Source: Pseudomonas sp. Irchel s3h17
GTDB lineage: Bacteria > Pseudomonadota > Gammaproteobacteria > Pseudomonadales > Pseudomonadaceae
DNA length: 64,000 nucleotides
Assembly (NCBI RefSeq): GCF_900187505.1
Contig: NZ_FYDL01000014.1
Coordinates: 1-64,000 of the forward strand
Reading direction: 5' to 3'
The position numbers were made by a program, and so were the translations under genes. The notes beneath the pieces are model-generated. The model did not search any database, had not been told where the DNA came from, and saw nothing but the letters and a program-made list of their open reading frames with translations. Shown piece by piece: positions 52,975 through 60,578 of the stretch (position 1 is its first letter; every line of letters begins with the position of its first letter).

Positions 52975-53121
52975 TCAGCGATTGAAGGGTGGTACCTGTT
53001 GCGCGACTTCGATCGGCGCATCGGTCTTGTTCGCCCACAGGCTTTGCGCGTAACCGGTGGTCACGACGCCCAAACCGAACACAATCACCAAAACCCATAG
53101 TAAATCCGGTTTGCGTTTCAT
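52975..53121 (-). CDS. 48-residue single-span membrane peptide
   Basis: A short gene of 48 residues: MKRKPDLLWV, then a hydrophobic span (LVIVFGLGVVTTGYA) and a polar tail ending PPFNR. GAGGGGGG lies before the ATG, an exceptionally strong ribosome-binding site, and the codon pattern is Pseudomonas-like. The positive N terminus predicts the tail in the periplasm. The gene converges on ygfA with only three bases between stops. I do not recognise a function. Confidence 0.8.
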   Translation of the reverse strand: MKRKPDLLWVLVIVFGLGVVTTGYAQSLWANKTDAPIEVAQQVPPFNR

Positions 53122-53318
53122 CGATTGCCCCCCTCAAGGCATATCACACACGATGTCAGCAGCGGTGTCCGTTACAGGCCGTGCTTGCCGCGTCTTGCTT
53201 AAAAGTCCGGCATTCTGCGGTAACGTGCAGCGACACGCAAACGCTGGCGCCAACCGACTGTCGGTTTGTCATAAAATGGCCGAACGACTTTCCCAGCGCC
53301 CTTTTCGGAGCATAAAAG

Positions 53319-53771
53319 ATGGCCTATTGGCTGATGAAATCCGAGCCCGACGAGCTCTCGATCAAAGGCCTTGAACGGCTCGGCGAAGCCCGCTGGGACG
53401 GCGTTCGCAACTACCAGGCACGCAACTTCCTGCGGGCCATGGCGGTCGGCGACGAGTTTTTCTTTTACCACTCCAGCTGCCCCGAGCCCGGGATTGCCGG
53501 GATTGGCCGGATCGTCGAAGCCGCCTATCCGGATCCGACGGCGCTTGAGCCTGAAAGCCATTACTACGACCCAAAAGCCACGCCCGAAAAAAACGCCTGG
53601 AGCGCGATCAATGTCGCGCACGTCGAGACGTTTCCCCGCGTGCTCAAACTCGATTACCTCAAACAACAAACCGCACTGGCCGACATGCCGCTGGTACAGA
53701 AAGGCTCCCGGCTATCGGTGATGCCGGTGACAGCCGAACAGTGGGCGGCAGTGCTGGCCTTGCGTTCGTAA
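53319..53771 (+). CDS. EVE-domain protein
   Basis: A 150-residue EVE (PUA-like) domain protein: it begins MAYWLMKSEPDE and has RWDGVRNYQARNFLR and FFYHSSCPEPGIAGIG, the family core. EVE domains bind modified nucleotides or bases in DNA or RNA; the bacterial single-domain form has no assigned task. GGAG lies upstream. It converges on the fliL-type gene, with a hairpin between. Confidence 0.9.
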   Translation: MAYWLMKSEPDELSIKGLERLGEARWDGVRNYQARNFLRAMAVGDEFFFYHSSCPEPGIAGIGRIVEAAYPDPTALEPESHYYDPKATPEKNAWSAINVAHVETFPRVLKLDYLKQQTALADMPLVQKGSRLSVMPVTAEQWAAVLALRS

Positions 53772-53777
53772 GCCACG

Positions 53778-53803
53778 CGGCGACTGCACACAGGCAGTCG
53801 CCG
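53778..53803. terminator. Hairpin between convergent EVE and FliL-family genes
   Basis: A perfect 10-bp stem CGGCGACTGC/GCAGTCGCCG with a six-base loop sits between the two stops. No T run, so it is a 3' stabiliser or factor-assisted terminator for either gene. Confidence 0.6.
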
Positions 53804-53817
53804 GCAAGCAACACGCC

Positions 53818-54225
53818 TTATTGAATGATCAGGTTGTTGAACAACAGATCCTCGACCACCGGCTTACCGGTTTCGTCGTTCATTACCTGCTGGGTCTGCT
53901 TCAAGGCTTCCTGGCGCAGCTTCTCTTTGGCTTCGGTGTTGTTCATGGTCTCGGTGGTTTGCTGAGCGAACAGCGCGACCAATTGGTTGCGGATCAACGG
54001 TTCGTTGGCCTTCACTGCCTTGGCCGCTTCATCACCCGTCACCCGTAGCGCCACGTCGGCCTTGTAGACCTTGAGTTTGGGTGTGCCATCCAGGCCGTAG
54101 TTACCCACGAACGGCGGGCTCAGGCTGATGTAGCTGACTTTCGGCGCCTCGCCCTCTTTGGCTTCTTCGGCCATCGCTGCCACAGGCAGAGACAGGGCCA
54201 GCAACAACATGATCCACGCTTTCAC
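53818..54225 (-). CDS. FliL-family periplasmic protein (GTG start)
   Basis: A 135-residue protein with a cleavable-looking signal (AWIMLLLALSLPVAAMA) followed by a FliL-like domain (SYISLSPPFVGNYG, KVYKADVALRVTGDE, ETMNNTEAKEKLRQEAL). Classical FliL keeps an uncleaved anchor and sits in a flagellar operon; this copy is solitary. The start is a GTG at 54223-54225 with AAGGAG six bases upstream. A longer in-frame ATG at 54288 lacks such a site. It may not work in the flagellar motor. Confidence 0.8.
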   Translation of the reverse strand: MKAWIMLLLALSLPVAAMAEEAKEGEAPKVSYISLSPPFVGNYGLDGTPKLKVYKADVALRVTGDEAAKAVKANEPLIRNQLVALFAQQTTETMNNTEAKEKLRQEALKQTQQVMNDETGKPVVEDLLFNNLIIQ

Positions 54226-54383
54226 AATTCGCTCCTTATCCGGTTTGCGGCCCAGCATAGCGACCCACCCCGACAAGCCCAAGCGCAAAGCTTATGGCTG
54301 GCTATCAGGGCGGGGCATGCTCGTTGACCGCTTGACTCACACACCTACACTTATCGGCCATCACTCCCAAAGGAATAGCCCTG

Positions 54384-55361
54384 ATGAAAGCCGTGCTGTG
54401 CAAAGCCTTCGGCCCCGCCGAATCGCTGGTGCTGGAAGAAGTCGCCAGTCCTGTCGCCAAGAAGAACGAAATCCTGCTGGACGTGCACGCCGCCGGGGTC
54501 AACTTTCCGGACACGCTGATCATCGAGGGCAAGTACCAGTTCAAGCCGCCCTTCCCGTTTTCCCCGGGCGGTGAGGCGGCGGGCGTGGTCAGCGCGGTCG
54601 GCGAAAAGGTCAGCCACCTCAAAGTGGGCGACCGGGTCATGGCGCTGACAGGCTGGGGCAGCTTTGCCGAGCAGGTGGCGGTGCCGGGCTACAACGTGTT
54701 GCCGATCCCGCCGTCCATGGACTTCAACACCGCCGCGGCCTTCAGCATGACCTACGGCACCTCGATGCATGCCCTGAAACAGCGTGGCCAGTTGCAACCC
54801 GGCGAGACCTTGCTGGTGCTCGGCGCGTCCGGTGGCGTGGGCCTGGCCGCCGTGGAAATCGGCAAGGCCATGGGCGCCCGGGTCATCGCCGCGGCGAGCA
54901 GCGCCGAGAAACTTGCCGTGGCCAAGGCCGCCGGTGCCGATGAGCTGATCAACTACAGCGAAAACAGCCTCAAGGACGAAATCAAGCGCCTGACCGATGG
55001 CCAGGGTGCCGACGTGATCTACGACCCGGTCGGCGGCGACCTGTTCGACCAGGCGGTTCGCGCCATCGCCTGGAACGGTCGGCTGCTGGTGGTGGGCTTT
55101 GCCAGCGGCCGCATCCCGGAACTGCCCGTGAACCTGGCCCTGCTCAAGGGCGCAGCCGTGGTGGGGGTGTTCTGGGGCTCGTTCGCCCAGCGCCAGCCAC
55201 ACGACAACGCGGCGAACTTCCAGCAGTTGTTCGGCTGGTTGGCCGAAGGCAAATTGAAGCCGCTGGTGTCCCAGGTGTACCCACTCGGCAATGCCGCGCA
55301 AGCCATCAACGATCTTGGCCAGCGCAAGGCGGTCGGGAAAATAGTGGTACAGGTCCGCTAG
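54384..55361 (+). CDS. NADPH:quinone oxidoreductase-type MDR enzyme
   Basis: A 325-residue zinc-free medium-chain reductase. GroES-like part (1-120) has FPFSPGGEAAGVVSAVG, and the Rossmann half has LVLGASGGVGLAAVEIGK. It lacks the structural zinc cysteines of alcohol dehydrogenases, matching quinone oxidoreductase relatives. It likely reduces quinones or enoyl compounds with NADPH. AAAGGA nine bases upstream. It is followed by a stem-loop and stands alone. Confidence 0.88.
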   Translation: MKAVLCKAFGPAESLVLEEVASPVAKKNEILLDVHAAGVNFPDTLIIEGKYQFKPPFPFSPGGEAAGVVSAVGEKVSHLKVGDRVMALTGWGSFAEQVAVPGYNVLPIPPSMDFNTAAAFSMTYGTSMHALKQRGQLQPGETLLVLGASGGVGLAAVEIGKAMGARVIAAASSAEKLAVAKAAGADELINYSENSLKDEIKRLTDGQGADVIYDPVGGDLFDQAVRAIAWNGRLLVVGFASGRIPELPVNLALLKGAAVVGVFWGSFAQRQPHDNAANFQQLFGWLAEGKLKPLVSQVYPLGNAAQAINDLGQRKAVGKIVVQVR

Positions 55362-55370
55362 ATTGCCCCA

Positions 55371-55410
55371 GCGACCCGAATACCGGCGGAGGATGTCCGG
55401 GTCGCTTTCT
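55371..55410 (+). terminator. Probable terminator after the quinone oxidoreductase gene
   Basis: GCGACCCG pairs with CGGGTCGC around about 20 bases and is followed by TTTCT. It is 10 bases past the stop. Confidence 0.5.
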
Positions 55411-55760
55411 CCCCTCGCGCTATAGAGCAACTTGCGAGTTTCCGCAGGGACCACTCGTTTGTACCTGAGCGATGGATTGTCGCGCGCGTGATCGTCGCTC
55501 CGGCACTCCTTTCCCCGCTTCCGATCCAAGCGCGGGAAACGTCCCAAAGCCTCGCCCATTCTTCTACGCGTAGACCCGGTTGATGTCGGCCGAGGCAAAA
55601 CACCCTACGCCGCCTACTTATATCTGAGCGACATGTTCATAAAAGAATGTGCGACTTTGTTCATTTACGCCTTTTTAGCAGATGAGAAGCAGTGCTATTT
55701 TCGGTAACGAAACTGTAACATTCGCATCCGCAGTCAAAACAAGAATTCTGGAGCTCTTGA
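55411..55760 (+). promoter_or_regulatory. glpT upstream region with candidate GlpR operator
   Basis: This gap of about 350 bases has no gene that I can support. Its right part is A/T-rich and holds TTTTCGGTAACGAAA at 55698-55712, a near palindrome with TTTCG/CGAAA arms of the kind bound by DeoR-family GlpR. Two direct copies of TGTTCAT lie further left (around 55632 and 55658). GGAG lies before the glpT ATG. Confidence 0.45.
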
Positions 55761-57110
55761 ATGTTTGCTTTCTTTCGCCCTGCCGCACATCAGGCGCCAT
55801 TGCCTGAAGAAGACGTAGACAGCACGTACCGGCGCCTGCGCTGGCAAATCTTCGCCGGGATTTTCATTGGGTATGCGGGTTACTACCTGCTGCGCAAGAA
55901 CTTCTCCCTGGCCATGCCCTACCTGATTGAAGAAGGCTATACCCGCGGTCAACTGGGCCTGGCGATGTCGGCGATCGCGATTTCCTATGGCCTGTCGAAG
56001 TTCCTGATGGGGCTGGTGTCCGACCGCTCCAACCCGCGTTACTTCCTGCCATTCGGCCTGCTGGTGTCGGCCGGGGTGATGTTCGTGTTCGGTTTCGCAC
56101 CTTGGGCGACGTCCAGCGTGACCATGATGTTCATCCTGCTGTTCATCAACGGCTGGGCCCAGGGCATGGGCTGGCCGCCAAGCGGGCGGACCATGGTGCA
56201 CTGGTGGTCGCAGAAGGAGCGCGGTGGCGTGGTGTCGGTATGGAACGTCGCGCACAACGTCGGTGGCGGCCTGATCGGCCCGTTGTTCCTGATCGGCATG
56301 GGCCTGTTCAACGACTGGCACGCGGCGTTCTACGTGCCTGCCGCCGTGGCACTGCTGGTCGCGGTGTTTGCCTTTATCGTGATGCGCGACACCCCGCAAT
56401 CGATGGGCCTGCCGCCGATCGAGAAGTACAAGAACGACTACCCGCACGGCTACGATGACAGCCACGAAGAAGAATTCAGCGCCAAGGACATCTTCGTCAA
56501 ATACGTGCTGCGCAACAAAATGCTGTGGTACATCGCCCTGGCCAACGTATTCGTCTACCTGCTGCGCTACGGCGTACTGGACTGGGCACCGACCTACCTC
56601 AAGGAAGCCAAGCACTTCACCGTCGACAAGACGTCCTGGGCGTACTTCCTCTACGAGTGGGCCGGCATTCCGGGCACCCTGCTCTGCGGCTGGCTGTCGG
56701 ACAAGGTGTTCCGTGGCAATCGTGGCCTGACCGGCATGGTGTTCATGGCGCTGGTGACCGTCGCCACCCTGGTTTACTGGCTGAACCCGGCCGGCAACCC
56801 GACAGTCGACATGATCGCACTGGTGTCGATCGGCTTCCTGATCTATGGCCCGGTGATGCTGATCGGCCTGCAGGCGCTGGAACTCGCGCCGAAGAAAGCC
56901 GCTGGCACGGCGGCAGGCTTCACCGGTCTGTTTGGCTACCTGGGCGGCTCGGTCGCGGCCAGTGCCGCCATGGGCTACACCGTGGACCACTTCGGCTGGG
57001 ATGGCGGTTTCGTGCTGCTGATCGGCGCATGCCTGCTGGCCATGGCGTTCCTCGCGCCGACCCTGTGGCACAAGCAAGTAGCCAGTCAGGGCCGTGAAGC
57101 GATCGCTTGA
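55761..57110 (+). CDS. glpT: Glycerol-3-phosphate/phosphate antiporter GlpT
   Basis: A 449-residue MFS antiporter with twelve membrane helices. RLRWQIFAGIFIGYAGYYLL is the family N terminus; GMGWPPSGRTMVHWW and the later EWAGIPGTLLCGWLSDK are conserved transport segments. It imports glycerol-3-phosphate in exchange for phosphate, and also carries fosfomycin. Its last 25 bases overlap the chaC end on the opposite strand. No other glp gene is near. Confidence 0.93.
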   Translation: MFAFFRPAAHQAPLPEEDVDSTYRRLRWQIFAGIFIGYAGYYLLRKNFSLAMPYLIEEGYTRGQLGLAMSAIAISYGLSKFLMGLVSDRSNPRYFLPFGLLVSAGVMFVFGFAPWATSSVTMMFILLFINGWAQGMGWPPSGRTMVHWWSQKERGGVVSVWNVAHNVGGGLIGPLFLIGMGLFNDWHAAFYVPAAVALLVAVFAFIVMRDTPQSMGLPPIEKYKNDYPHGYDDSHEEEFSAKDIFVKYVLRNKMLWYIALANVFVYLLRYGVLDWAPTYLKEAKHFTVDKTSWAYFLYEWAGIPGTLLCGWLSDKVFRGNRGLTGMVFMALVTVATLVYWLNPAGNPTVDMIALVSIGFLIYGPVMLIGLQALELAPKKAAGTAAGFTGLFGYLGGSVAASAAMGYTVDHFGWDGGFVLLIGACLLAMAFLAPTLWHKQVASQGREAIA

Positions 57111-57754
57111 TCCTTCGATGACCCGCAACGCTTGAGCCGCGCCTCCAGATTCCGGTCTGGCATGGCGTGGCTACGCAGGGCGTTGGCGGTCTGCTCGACA
57201 TAATCGCGAGTGGTGCCGTAGCGCCCGCAAGCGTTTTCGAACACCTGGCTCAGCACGTGATCCGGCAAGTTGCCGGCATAACTGGGCAAGTGTCGCTCCA
57301 ATACAAACCCCAATGCCTGAACCTTGCTGCCATCTGCCAACCGGCAGGTGAGCCAGTGCGGACGATAGGACGGCACCGGCATTTCGCGCTGCCAAAGGGC
57401 ATAGAGCGAAGCCTCCAGTTGCTCTTCGGGCAGGCGGTAGGCAAAGCCACTGCACGAACCACCCCGATCCAGGCCAAACACCAGGCCCGGCAACTCCGGC
57501 GTGCCACGGTGTTCGTGGGACCACAGGTACAAGCCGCGATGGTAGCCATGCACACGTGCGCGCACCCGCTCGACCGCCGTGCATTCCGGGCGCCAGATCA
57601 ATGAGCCATAAGCGAACAACCACACCGGTCCGCCCTTGTGTCGGGCCAAGGTGCTTTGCATGGAGTGAAGCAATTGCTCGTGCGTCAGTTGCGGCCCAAG
57701 ATCGAGCCGCGGAGGGTACGCCAGATTCAAGAAAGCAGATTCAATGGCTGTCAT
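57086..57754 (-). CDS. chaC: Gamma-glutamylcyclotransferase ChaC
   Basis: A 222-residue ChaC-type enzyme. The substrate loop is VWLFAYGSLIWRPE and the conserved block VHGYHRGLYLWSHEHRGTPE follows. ChaC cyclotransferases act on the gamma-glutamyl group of glutathione, giving 5-oxoproline and Cys-Gly. Tail-to-tail overlap with glpT by 25 bases (57086-57110). The upstream region contains a long palindrome (57885-57934). Confidence 0.9.
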   Translation of the reverse strand: MTAIESAFLNLAYPPRLDLGPQLTHEQLLHSMQSTLARHKGGPVWLFAYGSLIWRPECTAVERVRARVHGYHRGLYLWSHEHRGTPELPGLVFGLDRGGSCSGFAYRLPEEQLEASLYALWQREMPVPSYRPHWLTCRLADGSKVQALGFVLERHLPSYAGNLPDHVLSQVFENACGRYGTTRDYVEQTANALRSHAMPDRNLEARLKRCGSSKDQAIASRP

Positions 57755-57884
57755 GGCGAATAGCGTTCAGCTCCCCGCGGGTAAACAATTACTCAATAGA
57801 ACGCACGGGCGTAACAATAAGGCACATTTGTTTCAAGGCAACTTGAGTGCCATGGCATGGTTCTGAACGGGATGCCGGAATGAC

Positions 57885-57934
57885 ATATAGCCGATCGGTA
57901 TTTATCCAATTGGATGAATACCGATGGGCTATAT
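57885..57934. repeat. Near-perfect 50-base palindrome
   Basis: Arms of 23 bases (ATATAGCC and ATCGGTATT segments on the left, mirrored on the right) match at 21 positions around an AATT centre. It lies in the 246-base gap (57755-58000) between the chaC start and the 3' end of the reductase gene. It has no T run and no REP-type core. The rest of the gap shows no gene. Confidence 0.85.
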
Positions 57935-58000
57935 AGAGAGTTGTAACTAAGGCGTTTCGATTAACGAATGCGGATCAAGATCGAGGCTCAAGAGCGTGGA

Positions 58001-58969
58001 TCAAGATCGCGGCGCATATGCAAATACGTCGGCGCGCATTTGATGGGCATCCATCCCGGCGTCGACCAGCGCATCCAGCGTGCCGTAGACCATGGCGGGC
58101 GAGCCGCTGGCGTAGACGTGCAGGGCCTTGAGATCAGGGAAATCCTGGCAGACCGCCTCGTGCAACATGCCGCAGCGCCCTTCCCAGCCGCACAGGTCGC
58201 TGACGACCTGGTGCAGGAACAGGTTGGGCAGCTTCATCCACTCATCCCAGTGTTCCATCTGGTAAAAATCCTCAGGACGGCGCACGCCCCAATACAGATG
58301 CACCGGGTACTTGAAGCCTTTGGCCCGGCAATGCTCGAGCAGGCTGTGGATCTGCCCCATGCCGGTGCCTGCGGCGATCAGTACCAGCGGCCCTTCCGGC
58401 AGTTCCGCCAGGTGGGTGTCACCGAACGGCAACTGGACCCGCGCCATGCGATTGCGCTGCAACTGCTCGATCAGACGCAGTGCGCTGGCTTCGCGCGCCA
58501 GCACATGAATCTCCAGGTCGCGACCGGAATGGGGAGCCGAGGCCAGGGAAAAGGCCGATTTCTCGCCATTCTCACGTTCGATCATCAGGTACTGGCCGGC
58601 GTGATAGCGTGGCGGTTTGCCGGCCGGTGCCCGCAGGCGAACCCGCCAGGTATCCCCGCCGACGTCCTTGCACTCAATGACCTGACACGACAAGGTGCGC
58701 ACCGGCAACTCTCCCAGCGCAAGGACGCCATCCCACAATACGATGCAGTCTTCCAGCGGCTCTGCAATGCAAGTGTAGAACTCGCCGTGGTCACGCACAT
58801 TGCCGGACTGCTCGACCCGACCTTCGACCAACAGCGCCGCACAAACGTGGCAGTTGCCGTTACGGCAGCTCTGCGGGCATTCGTAGCCCAGGCGCCGCGC
58901 CCCATCGAGAATCCGCTCGCCGGGCAGTATCTCTAGCACTGCTCCGGACGGCTGCAAGGTTACACGCAT
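58001..58969 (-). CDS. [2Fe-2S] ferredoxin--flavin NAD(P)H reductase co-translated with ubiD
   Basis: A 322-residue protein with an N-terminal plant-type ferredoxin domain (C35, C40, C43 in SCRNGNCHVC, and C67), a FAD domain (KSAFSLASAP) and an NAD(P) domain (LIAAGTGMGQIHSLLEH). It is of the type called CDP-6-deoxy-3,4-glucoseen reductase (AscD/RfbI-like) in annotation, but no deoxysugar gene is near. Its ATG shares one base with the ubiD TGA, so it is coupled to ubiD. An electron donor role is inferred. Confidence 0.9.
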   Translation of the reverse strand: MRVTLQPSGAVLEILPGERILDGARRLGYECPQSCRNGNCHVCAALLVEGRVEQSGNVRDHGEFYTCIAEPLEDCIVLWDGVLALGELPVRTLSCQVIECKDVGGDTWRVRLRAPAGKPPRYHAGQYLMIERENGEKSAFSLASAPHSGRDLEIHVLAREASALRLIEQLQRNRMARVQLPFGDTHLAELPEGPLVLIAAGTGMGQIHSLLEHCRAKGFKYPVHLYWGVRRPEDFYQMEHWDEWMKLPNLFLHQVVSDLCGWEGRCGMLHEAVCQDFPDLKALHVYASGSPAMVYGTLDALVDAGMDAHQMRADVFAYAPRS

Positions 58970-60435
58970 CAATCTATTCCTAATTGATTCCAGATGGCAT
59001 CGATCCGGCGTGTCACCGCCTCATCCTTGACGATTACCCGGCCCCACTCGCGGGTGGTTTCACCAGGCCACTTATGCGTGGCATCGAGTCCCATCTTCGA
59101 CCCCAGGCCGGAAATCGGCGAGGCGAAGTCGAGGTAGTCGATTGGCGTGTTATCGATCATCACCGTATCGCGCTTGGGGTCCATGCGCGTGGTGATGGCC
59201 CAGATCACGTCGTTCCAGTCGCGGGCGTTGATATCGTCGTCTGTGACGATAACGAACTTGGTGTACATGAACTGTCGCAAAAACGACCAGACACCCAGCA
59301 TTACCCGCTTCGCGTGGCCCGGGTACTGCTTCTTCATGGTCACGATGGCCATGCGGTACGAGCAGCCTTCGGGCGGCAGGTAGAAATCGGTGATCTCCGG
59401 GAACTGCTTTTGCAGGATCGGCACGAACACTTCGTTCAACGCCACACCGAGGATCGCCGGTTCATCCGGTGGACGGCCGGTGTAGGTGCTGTGGTAGATC
59501 GGCTTGATGCGATGGGTGATGCGCTCGACGGTGAACACCGGGAAGCTGTCGACTTCGTTGTAATAGCCGGTGTGGTCCCCGTAAGGACCTTCGTCGGCCA
59601 TCTCGCCCGGATGGATCACGCCTTCCAGGATGATCTCGGCAGTGGCCGGTACTTGCAGGTCGTTGCCACGGCACTTCACCAGCTCGGTACGGTTGCCGCG
59701 CAAGAGGCCGGCGAAGGCGTACTCGGACAGGCTGTCCGGCACGGGCGTCACGGCCCCCAGAATGGTTGCCGGGTCGGCGCCCAGCGCCACGGACACCGGG
59801 AACGGCTGGCCCGGGTGCTTCTCGCACCACTCGCGGTAGTCCAGCGCGCCGCCACGGTGACTCAACCAGCGCATGATGACCTTGTTGCGGCCAATCACCT
59901 GCTGGCGATAAATGCCGAGGTTCTGCCGGTCCTTGTTCGGACCCTTGGTCACCGTCAGGCCCCAGGTGATCAGCGGGCCGACATCGCCCGGCCAGCAGGT
60001 TTGCACCGGCAGCATCGCCAGGTCGACGTCGTCGCCTTCAATGACCACTTCCTGGCAGACGGCGTCTTTGACGACCTTGGGCGCCATCGAGATGATCTTG
60101 CGGAAGATCGGCAGCTTGGACCAGGCGTCTTTCAGGCCCTTGGGCGGCTCGGGCTCCTTGAGAAAGGCCAGCAGCTTGCCAATCTCGCGCAGCTCGCTGA
60201 CCGCTTCGGCCCCCATGCCCAGGGCTACGCGCTCTGGCGTGCCGAACAGGTTGCCAAGCACCGGGATGTCATAGCCGGTGGGATTCTCGAACAGCAGCGC
60301 CGGGCCTTTGGCCCGCAAGGTGCGGTCGCAGACCTCGGTCATTTCCAGCACTGGGGACACCGGAACCTGGATGCGCTTGAGTTCGCCGCGCTGTTCCAGA
60401 CCGCTGATAAAGTCGCGCAAGTCGCGATACTGCAT
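58969..60435 (-). CDS. ubiD: 4-hydroxy-3-polyprenylbenzoate decarboxylase UbiD
   Basis: A 488-residue UbiD decarboxylase of typical length. MRWLSHRGGALDYREW and GPYGDHTGYYNEVDSFPVF are family blocks near the prenyl-FMN site. It decarboxylates the polyprenylated benzoate in ubiquinone biosynthesis using prenylated FMN made by UbiX (not in the window). It heads a two-gene operon with the ferredoxin-reductase gene and starts from a promoter in the short gap after rho's terminator. Confidence 0.94.
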   Translation of the reverse strand: MQYRDLRDFISGLEQRGELKRIQVPVSPVLEMTEVCDRTLRAKGPALLFENPTGYDIPVLGNLFGTPERVALGMGAEAVSELREIGKLLAFLKEPEPPKGLKDAWSKLPIFRKIISMAPKVVKDAVCQEVVIEGDDVDLAMLPVQTCWPGDVGPLITWGLTVTKGPNKDRQNLGIYRQQVIGRNKVIMRWLSHRGGALDYREWCEKHPGQPFPVSVALGADPATILGAVTPVPDSLSEYAFAGLLRGNRTELVKCRGNDLQVPATAEIILEGVIHPGEMADEGPYGDHTGYYNEVDSFPVFTVERITHRIKPIYHSTYTGRPPDEPAILGVALNEVFVPILQKQFPEITDFYLPPEGCSYRMAIVTMKKQYPGHAKRVMLGVWSFLRQFMYTKFVIVTDDDINARDWNDVIWAITTRMDPKRDTVMIDNTPIDYLDFASPISGLGSKMGLDATHKWPGETTREWGRVIVKDEAVTRRIDAIWNQLGID

Positions 60436-60535
60436 GCGTGAGCCTCGTATTGGCCGTGGCGTTCGGGGCTGGCAGTTTAGCGCCGAACCCCGGGGTTCAG
60501 AACACTGAACTGCCAGTTCATCAATAATCAGATAA

Positions 60536-60562
60536 CAAAAAGCCGGGTTTCCCCGGCTTTTT
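60536..60562. terminator. Bidirectional terminator between rho and ubiD
   Basis: AAAAAGCCGGG/CCCGGCTTTTT with a TTTC loop. On the minus strand it ends the rho transcript, 16 bases past its stop. Confidence 0.9.
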
Positions 60563-60578
60563 GTTGAGCCTTGTCGAC

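Noticed and set aside
54351..55598. A 415-codon leftward open frame over the quinone oxidoreductase gene
   Set aside because: It is antisense to a well-supported enzyme and comes from G+C-rich codon structure; no domain is seen.
58001..58969. CDP-6-deoxyglucoseen reductase as the true function
   Set aside because: No deoxysugar biosynthesis gene is near and the gene is fused in translation with ubiD; the name is retained only as a homology label.
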